Shown piece by piece: positions 56,789 through 64,000 of a DNA stretch of 64,000 bases. Location: contig MNCI01036774.1 of NCBI GenBank assembly GCA_015680685.1, positions 813,240 through 877,239 of the forward strand, written 5' to 3'. Source of the stretch: Gnetum montanum. Its lineage: Eukaryota; Streptophyta; Gnetopsida; Gnetales; Gnetaceae. A program made the position numbers and the translations under genes. The notes under the pieces were generated by a model. It had not been told where the DNA came from and made no database searches. It worked only from the letters and a program-made list of their open reading frames with translations. The first letter of the stretch is position 1, and each line of letters begins with the position of its first letter.

Positions 56789-58586
56789 TGTGATGATCAA
56801 AAACATCAACAGTTGGAATCACTAAGGGCTCAATAGATGCATAGCCTTAACCTTGCCTCTGTGTGAGGGCCTTGCTAAAAAATGGAGGCAGAGTGCCCTA
56901 GACAATCTTATCAATCAAATAAGAACTTTTCTTGTTGCAACTGAGGTATCAGGTGCAACCAAGGATGGTGTGGGTAGCGAAAAACATGAGCATTGACAAA
57001 GTTCTTGGTAGTACTGAGGCTAATTAAGCCTAAGTGTAGCAAGATCTCATGGCATGAGAATAGCAATGCAAGTGTGCAAAAAGCATGTAAAATAATGAAA
57101 AAGATGTAAATGTGGTATTGAATGTCAAAGAAAATGCCTAAAATGCAACTAAGAAAATGGTTAAAATGCAAAGGATTTTGAAAGATAGAAAGGATGATAC
57201 CACCCCGAACGGGGAGTGTGGTAGTTACAAATGAGCTTTGCAGAGGTTTGTAGTGGTACAGATAGGCATAGTAGTAGCATAGCCAAAGTCTTCAGGGTGT
57301 CCTAGGATGAAAATTAACATTCACTACAAGGCTTATGCCTACTAAGTTAGTTATCATGATGTCCTATAGGCTTGCGGTGCATTGTGGTGCTAAGTAGGAT
57401 GCAAAGGGGTTGCTAAGATGCTAATACGCTCTAGTGTACAGGGGTGTTCAAGGTGCTTAAAATGCCAAATGATACTCTGTGATGCTAATTCCCATTGCTA
57501 GAATCAAATGCCAACCCCTAGAGTATGGAATGTGTGGGTATTTATAGGCTTAGGGTTAGCGCAAAGTGTGGATTGAGTGCCATGTGGCAAAGGGGTAGGT
57601 GGGGCTATGTTGACCTTTTCTACACTCTTAGTGGAACAATTGGTTCTATGCTTTGATATGCTTCACTAGACACTGGAAGACTATTGGATTGGCTACACTA
57701 CTAAGACTGTATGTACCAAGATCGTAATGTACTTGCAAATAGTGCAAAATAGTGCAATTTGGAGGCTACACTCTGGGACTACATTCTCCCCTCTTTCGAG
57801 TGAAATCAAGCATAGGTACAATTTTGAAACATAGAGAGGGGGGTACAGAAAGAGTGAAAGTTGTTGATCTTGCTTATCGAAGGAGTGCTAGAGCTAGCAT
57901 GAAGGCCTATGCTAAGCTTTGGAAGCTTTTGAAGGCAGTTTCTTATGTCTACACTAGTTACACTCTAGAGCATAGCATAGAGGTTGGGCAATTCTTACAA
58001 AAACTAAAGTCCAATGCTGTTATGCTAGAGAGCATAGTAGGATGTGACAAAACATAGCATGGACACTTAGAAAAATCTAGAAAAAATTATAGTCCTTATT
58101 CTTGCTACACTAGCTACGCTTGGGAGTGTAATAAGAGGGGTAGCTTTAAGAGTTAGAAAATATGCCAAATGCCTCTTCCATGCTAAGCTAGCTTAATAGC
58201 TTTTAGCTTGACAACCATGCAAACAAGCCATTGAAGTGCATGCTATGCTAACTACACTCCAAAGCATAGCATGGAGAATGAGAGTGTATTAGAACACTTA
58301 GAGAAATTTCTATAGCTTCTATCATTGTTCTGACACTTAGCCAAAATTGTAGAAAATTGTTCGTTGAAGCTAACTATGCTCTACTGTAGTGTAGAGCATG
58401 GTCCTAGCACTTAGACAAATTTATAGAAAGTTCCATCGTTTTAACATTTAGAAAAAGTTTATAAATTTGGTAGTTAGAGTTGACTACACTCAACACTTAA
58501 GAAAAATTTGGACAAAGTGCCACTGTTTTGACACTTAGCCAAATTTTTAGTTGAGACGCCAAGACCTAAAATTTTATGGTGTTTCA
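56789..58586 (-). repeat. 5' LTR of element D
   Basis: About 1798 bp, starts TGTGATGATC, ends TTTCA, colinear with 40886-42654. The right flank is CTTAC (58587-58591). It shows the same near-palindromic TAGCATAG/CTATGCTC repeats. Confidence 0.85.
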
Positions 58587-58591
58587 CTTAC

Positions 58592-59440
58592 TATCTCTGA
58601 TACATCCATCACCTCTCTACTCTTTCAAAAATGAGATGATGGAGCAAATTTTCTAGTATACTACCTAAGCCATGCATTGATTGCTTATGAGACTCAATAC
58701 AATAGGGTTGATAAGTATTGTCTAGTTGTGGTCTTCTCATTGAAAAAGTAGAGATACTACCTATTTAAGAGCCAAGTCAATGTCATTTGGAAGAATAATG
58801 TGTTAAGAGCCATAATGACTAATATTTACAAAAGTATCCAAATAGGTTGTTGGAAATCCATAATAGCTAAGTTTAACCTACATTACATCTCCTAAGCCTT
58901 AACTAAAGTTCAAGCTATAGTTGCATAACTTACAACTTTCCCAATGGAAGACCATGTAGCCATTAGCCTTGAATTCCTATTGAGCATGTTAACATTGTTA
59001 ATAAGGTACTTGAGGATTATGAGGTAATCATACACTTCGATGGAGCTTCAACTACCCATTTAGCTAGTTCTATTTCCATCATAACATCACCTTGTAGTGC
59101 AATCCAATCCTTTGCCTATTGTTTTTAGTTTCCATGTACTAACAACGTGGTGAGGTATGAAATATTGATCAAAGGAATTATGGTAGCTTGTGGCCAAGGA
59201 ATAAAATGTCTAATGATCAAAGATGATTTGAAACTTGTGGTTAACCAAGGAATAGAGGTTTATGCATGGAAATTTAAGCATCTATACCTTTATTGTGACA
59301 TAGGCAAGAAACTAATGCAACAATTTATAAACATTGGTATCCAACATATACCCCAAATTGAGAATACATTAGCCAATGCCATTGCAAGCCTAGCCCTAAG
59401 CATGATTCCAGATGTGTTTAGTTAGCTACCCTTCTTAACC
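58592..59440 (+). pseudogene. element E RT end and RNase H
   Basis: The frame continues directly from 40885. It contains FLVYYLSHALIAYETQYNRV and DKYCLVVVFSLKK, the RNase H-like E-x-x-Y-x-x-x-E/D-K block, and later YEILIKGIMVACGQGIKC, LVVNQGIEVYAWKFKHLY and HIPQIENTLANAIASLAL (59147-59425), the second RNase H domain type of Tat elements. Several stops are present. The right copy of CTTAC is at 58587-58591. Confidence 0.75.
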
Positions 59441-59679
59441 ATGAATTGTGCTATTTCCATTATGCAGAACAATAAACATATCTCTATAGCCTCTCTTAAC
59501 ATTGCTTCTCAAAAGGAGTGGTATGATGATATTAAGTTTTACCTAATACATGATGAAACTTCATAGGTTCTAAATGCTTCTCAAAAGGATGTTGTAAGTA
59601 AAAGATCAAATAAGTATATCATCATAGGTGATAACAAACTAGGTTAATGGTCTTACAATGACATATTGTTAGTGTGCTT

Positions 59680-60530
59680 AGGCAAAACTGAAGTGCACAT
59701 AGTCCTTGAGCAAGTTCATTAATGTGTATGTGGACATATAAGACCTAGAGCCATGGCCATAAAGATTAGAATATTAGGATACTATTGCCCTTATATGAAA
59801 AGTGATTGCCTGCAAAAGGTTAAAACTTGTGATGCCTATCAATGGCACAATAACTTAATACATGTTCCACCAACTGAGTTACACACTACTTAGATAACTT
59901 GGTCATTTCAATAGTGGGAACTTGACATTATTAGAAGAATAATGCCTAATTTTTCTATAGGGCATGGCTTTATCATCACTACAATTGAGTATTTTACAAA
60001 GTGGGTTGAAGCTATTTCTCTAAGGAAGACAACATCTCTGAAAGTATGTAGATTCATACTAGATAACATAGTAGCCTATTTTGACATACCTTTGATCATA
60101 GTCATAGATAATGGACCATATTTTAGTAGCCAAGAAATGTAAACCTTATGTTAAGACCTAGGCATTAAACATTCATTTTTTTCACCATACTACACTCAAG
60201 ACAATGGACAAGCTAAAGTTAGCAACAAGGCCATCATAAACTTGCTTAAAAAGATGCTAAACAATAGTAGATACTAGTGGCATGAGTGACTTATCCATGT
60301 AGTATGGGCCTATTGAACTAAATTTTGAATGATAATTGGTGTCATCCCATATATGATAGTTTATAGATCTAAAGTTGTTTTGCCTCTTAAATTGCAAGTT
60401 CCATCACTAAGAGTGACTCTATTTGACTTCATCAATGATGAGTAAAATAAGGAGCTATGTACCATTGATCAAGATTTGGTGGAAGAGTAATGAATACAAA
60501 CTCTTCCTCACATTGAATGATAACAAGAAA
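59680..60530 (+). pseudogene. element E integrase
   Basis: The zinc-binding part (59700-59850) has the GHIRPRAMAIKIRILGYYCP and KTCDAYQ blocks. The core has ELDIIRR (about 59920), the open block 59942-60142 with YFTKWVEAISLRKTTSLKVC and IVIDNGPYFSS, and QDNGQAKVSNKAI (about 60200), where the catalytic Glu of the DDE triad is replaced by Lys. The C-terminal part continues to about 60520. With this substitution and several stops the enzyme is dead. Confidence 0.8.
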
Positions 60531-61874
60531 TGAAGAAAAAATAGCATCAATATAACATAAAAAAGGGAAAGATCAAGAAAGAAGAACTGGTCCTTAGGGA
60601 TTGTTCGCAAACATGTAGACAAGTTCTTAGCTAATTGGGAGGGGCCTTTCCTAGTAACAAAAGCCTATGGAAAAAAAGACTTCAAAGTGGCAAGCATGGA
60701 TGAAAATGAATAAGTTAATATCATTAACTATTTCTATCTCAAGCCTTATTACATTTGACATGATCTTCTTTGTAGGTATGAATCAATGATTAACATCAAT
60801 AGAACTCATAACTTATAGAAAGCGAGCCTACATGATCTCTTTCTTTACCTCTCTCTTTATATCTCTTTTTTTTAGCATAATGAATGAACTAATAAACTTT
60901 TTAAATCTAATGCACATTACACAAATCTCTCTATGTTGCATTGATAGTCACCTATGGTGGCCTAGTTTGCTTGGTTATCTTATGTAGCCCTATGCAATGT
61001 ATTATAATGACATGTTTTCTTTGTCTTGTTTTCTTGTTCTCTTGGAGTTGTGCTTGTAGGATGAAGCTGGGAAGTCATTGCAAGGATGAAACTCACCATG
61101 GTAGCAATTTACCATGTGAATTTGATGTGTGAGATTTGGTTATCTTATCCTACCATGCCAAGAGTGTTTATCTCATGTGATTTCCATCACCCCTCCTGAA
61201 GCCTAATCTTGTAGAATAATTACAATCTTCCTTACCATGAATAACAATGATGATCTAAGTTTTACATTAATGCATTATGGTGATGCAACATTTCCTTCAT
61301 GATAATCCACCATCAAGTTCATTAGATGTAACACATCTCATTCAATGAGAAAACCAAATTAAGTTCAGCTTTGGTAGTGAAACCCAAGGAAGGTTTCACC
61401 CTGCAAAAGAAATAGGGGAGGAAGAAAATTATCAAGAAGTTGAGAGGCCAATGAATTTCAAAAGATAAATCAATAGGTTTAAACAAGTAAAGGAAGAAGC
61501 TTGGTAACCAAAGAAGCCTTGGAGGGAAGTTTTGGTTCCTCAAGAACATTACTGAGTGACTAACACCTTGAAGCATGAAGCATGAAGGGTACATTGATTA
61601 GCCGAAATGTCACTACCATAAAACAATCATGATGTCAACACATGAAACTCATTGTTAATCCCTATGACCATTCCATTTTAAAAAAATATAGTCTTTATCC
61701 TATATCATCTCATCATAACCTTATGTCATCATCACAAGCACTCTTTGACATGGTTTCACAACTATAGAATCAAGTGTAGAGTAGAAATGTTGATGATAAA
61801 CCTATGGTGGTGTTTTTCATTCTTTGTCAATGTCTCTTGGATAAATTCTTAAAACATCAAAAAAGAGGGACCAA
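60531..61874 (+). other. element E, 3' non-coding part with polypurine tract
   Basis: No further coding domain is seen. It ends with AAAAAAGAGGGACCAA (61859-61874), the polypurine tract directly before the 3' LTR. Confidence 0.6.
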
Positions 61875-63060
61875 TGAAGCATCACTAAGAAAATTCATGT
61901 TACAATTCATAACCTTCACCATTAAACGTAAGAAAGGATTTTATTGTAACATGTAAGATTTACAATTCTTAGGCTACGATCTTACATACCTTAACTTATT
62001 GAACTCAAAATATGCCTTATAAGTTTTTATTTCCTCACTTACCAAATGGAAGAAGCTGTGTCATGTTTGGACTTAGGCTTGGGAAGGCTAAAAATGCCTT
62101 GGAAATCACTAAATTTGGGTTGTTCATGGTATTTATGTTCACCATGATAATTAATACATTGGAGAAACCTACAACCAACATATTAATTTTTTGCAATTTA
62201 ATTATCATAATGCAGCCAACGTATTTTTGTTGGAAGTAGCAAAAGCTAGCATACTTCTACTGGAAGAGATTAAGGCCAATTTATTTTTCATGGGACCCAG
62301 TGTATCTTTTTCAAGGCTAGTGTACTTTTGATGAAGCTATTTTATCTTTTCAAAAAAGCATACTTTTTATGCAACCTAGCATATTATTAGTATAATTAAT
62401 GCATCAAACTTACCAAAATTGAAAAAATACATTGGGGTTGGTGGCCTACCACACCTACAATTTATAGTAATTTGTTAGCAATCATGGTAGAAAATTTGTA
62501 GCACCAAATTAGACACCAATGGCTTATTTAAACTAAGTTTCAATACATTAAAATGACTTTTGGCATTTTTGCATTTGGCTAAACATTAAGACTTTTAGTT
62601 ATAGTGCATGTTTCCATAATTCTACCATCATTCAGTCATTTACAAAGCAGATCCTACACTAGAGAATCATGAAGAAGTCTTGAGAGTAGAACTTTGGAGC
62701 ACTTGGATCATGGAGCTAATTATAGGACATGCTCTGCCAATTTCACCAAGACTACAACCATCTCTCACATAGCTCTCTGTACATTTTAAGCACAAAAACT
62801 TGTACTTTCTTGAAATTTTGTGTTTGCAACTATTATTATTTTTAATAAAATTTGTAGTTCATTTTCTTTGTTTCTCTTGAATTAGATTTACATTTTACAT
62901 TCAATTTTTTTACATTGTTTTCATAATTTCCAAGTTCTTGGGTGGTTGGAAAAATCATCTAGGATGCTTTTGATCCCTTTTTCTAGGCATGTAGAATCCA
63001 AGGTTAAACTATTCCATTAGAGATCTTTGGTTTCTAGTGTCGAATTGCTCTAGTTCTACA
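61875..63060 (+). repeat. 3' LTR of element E
   Basis: 1186 bp, starts TGAAGCATC, ends CTACA, followed by the target duplication TGCTT (63061-63065). Pairs with 26763-27947. Confidence 0.88.
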
Positions 63061-63065
63061 TGCTT

Positions 63066-63860
63066 CACATACATTAAAATGAGAAGTCTAAGATCAACCA
63101 TTTTGTTCATGATTTTTTTGTATCCATCAAGGAATATTTTTCTCTACCTCTTTAAATGTATGAGGATGCTTAAGTTTATGTGCTAGATATAGATTGTAGT
63201 CAATTAGCTGAGGAAGTGTAGCATGATCGATCTTAGAAGAGGGGTTAGACATCTTCTAGCAAGTTTGGTGAGTTCAAGTAGATCCAAAGATATGATTTGG
63301 ATGTTTAGTATCAGTATCAGTAGAGACATTATTAGGCATTAGTAGGTGGTAGAAATACTCATGGATCCATTACTTACTATTCTTGTAGCAAATTTGGGCA
63401 TGTTTATAAGGATTATCCCAACTGCCTCAACTATGGTCAACCAGGCCATAAGAGTTTCAATTATCTAAAGAGTTTAAGAGGAGGATGTCATCAGTAGGGT
63501 AACAAACTTGTTAGTGATGAGGGTAATGATAAAACACATGCAAGTGTGCATGTATTGATGGATTAGCCAATTGATACTAAGCCTAAAAACATGATGGAGG
63601 CTAGAGGTATAATTTCTGATTTAGTAGTTTTGGTTCTTTTTGATCTTGGTGTAAGTTATTCTTTCATTGATTCCTATGTAGTTGCATATTTGAGTTTGGT
63701 TGATTGGTGTCTTGATCGAGGGCTTTTCATTAGCTCTATTGGTGGTTATGTGCTTACTATGGATCAATTTTGTAGGTCTATACTCTTGGTAATTTAGAAT
63801 GCCACTTGGTTTAATGATCTCCACATCATGAACCTAGGTGACTATGATGTTATAATGGTT
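63066..63860 (+). pseudogene. element F gag C-terminus, zinc knuckle and protease
   Basis: After a decayed gag stretch come YSCSKFGHVYKDYPNC and YGQPGHKSFNYLKS (63385-63470), a CCHC-type zinc knuckle and a decayed second one. The open block 63591-63797 then reads ARGIISDLVVLVLFDLGVSY followed by SFIDS, matching the L-F-D-S-G-A-S-H-S-F-I active site of chromovirus (Del/Tekay-type) proteases, with Ser and Ala changed but Asp kept. Next should come RT, outside the window. Confidence 0.75.
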
Positions 63861-64000
63861 ATGGATTAGTTGTCTAGCTACCAAGGAAACTTGGTTTGTT
63901 ATTGAAAGATACTTTTTGTGGTAATAAATGATGATGTTTAGAAGATGGTGAATACCTAGACATGCATGATCAAGTTGGATCTTGTTTCTCTAAGATCTTT

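Larger units (their letters stand above)
40886..58586 (-). mobile_element. element D: Tat-like gag-protease element without RT or integrase, nested in E
   Basis: LTRs are 40886-42654 (3') and 56789-58586 (5'). The minus-strand interior has a leader with a tandem array, gag (split by element C) and a protease. No RT, RNase H or integrase motif is found between the protease (44.7 kb) and the 3' LTR, so the copy is non-autonomous. Its protease and polypurine tract resemble those of its host element E. Confidence 0.85.
26763..63060 (+). mobile_element. element E: Tat-like Ty3/gypsy retrotransposon nested in F
   Basis: LTRs at 26763-27947 and 61875-63060 start TGAA and (3' copy) end CA. The 5-bp target duplication TGCTT is exact (26758-26762 and 63061-63065). 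Internal order on the plus strand is gag, protease, an 8-kb stretch with tandem repeats and a minus-strand coding remnant, then RT, RNase H and integrase. RT is interrupted at 40885 by element D. Coding parts are broken by many stops. Confidence 0.85.
26211..64000 (+). mobile_element. element F: chromovirus-like Ty3/gypsy element, host of the nested stack, runs off the window
   Basis: The internal part begins with the primer-binding site at 26217, continues with gag (26305-26762), is interrupted by element E (26763-63060 plus one copy of the duplicated TGCTT), and resumes at 63066 with the rest of gag, a zinc knuckle and a protease. RT and beyond would lie past 64000. The 5' LTR is in 25072-26210. 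Being the container of three nested insertions, it is the oldest of the four. Confidence 0.75.

Noticed and set aside
1-64000. tRNA or rRNA genes
   Set aside because: No cloverleaf-like or rRNA-like sequence was noticed. The only tRNA-related matches are short primer-binding sites.

Overview
The window looks like nuclear DNA of a seed plant with a large, retrotransposon-filled genome, most likely a gymnosperm such as a conifer. That placement is an inference from three things: an intron-containing NLR resistance-type gene, Ty3/gypsy elements of Athila, Tat and chromovirus type, and very decayed copies nested in one another. The TE-filled part (about 6-64 kb) is AT-rich and poor in CG dinucleotides, and many of its coding breaks sit where C-to-T or G-to-A change would put a stop, as expected after long cytosine methylation. 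The NLR gene keeps many CG dinucleotides and an open frame.

Layout. 1-1140: flank plus a 5'-truncated LINE remnant on the minus strand. 1559-6043: the one intact-looking gene, a seven-exon NLR of about 1070 residues. It has an N-terminal acylation signal (MGCLCF), a proline-rich segment, a hydrophobic helical domain of RPW8/HeLo-like character, NB-ARC and LRRs. 6044-7600: intergenic, nothing recognised. 7601-21251: two related minus-strand Athila-like elements joined head to tail with the LTR between them missing (A, with pol; B, without pol). 21252-25055: unassigned. 25056-64000: one nested stack of LTR retrotransposons.

The nested stack resolves into four layers. The outermost is F, a plus-strand chromovirus-like element, with gag at 26305-26762 and again from 63066 past the window end. 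Inside F is E (plus, 26763-63060, target duplication TGCTT). Inside E is D (minus, 40886-58586, target duplication CTTAC). Inside D is C (minus, 46944-55188, target duplication CATGA/CATGG). For D in E and C in D, removing the insert rejoins the host element's reading frame exactly, so the order of insertion F, E, D, C is well supported.

Only the NLR looks able to make a working protein. Elements B, C and D lack reverse transcriptase and integrase and look non-autonomous. A and E have these domains but are broken by many stops. The parts most worth a second look are the NLR's N-terminal architecture, a degraded intron-bearing minus-strand coding region inside E (33.1-37.2 kb), the tandem arrays inside E and D, a conserved non-coding module shared by A, B and C, and a single N flanked by an exact 63-bp duplication that is probably an assembly artefact.
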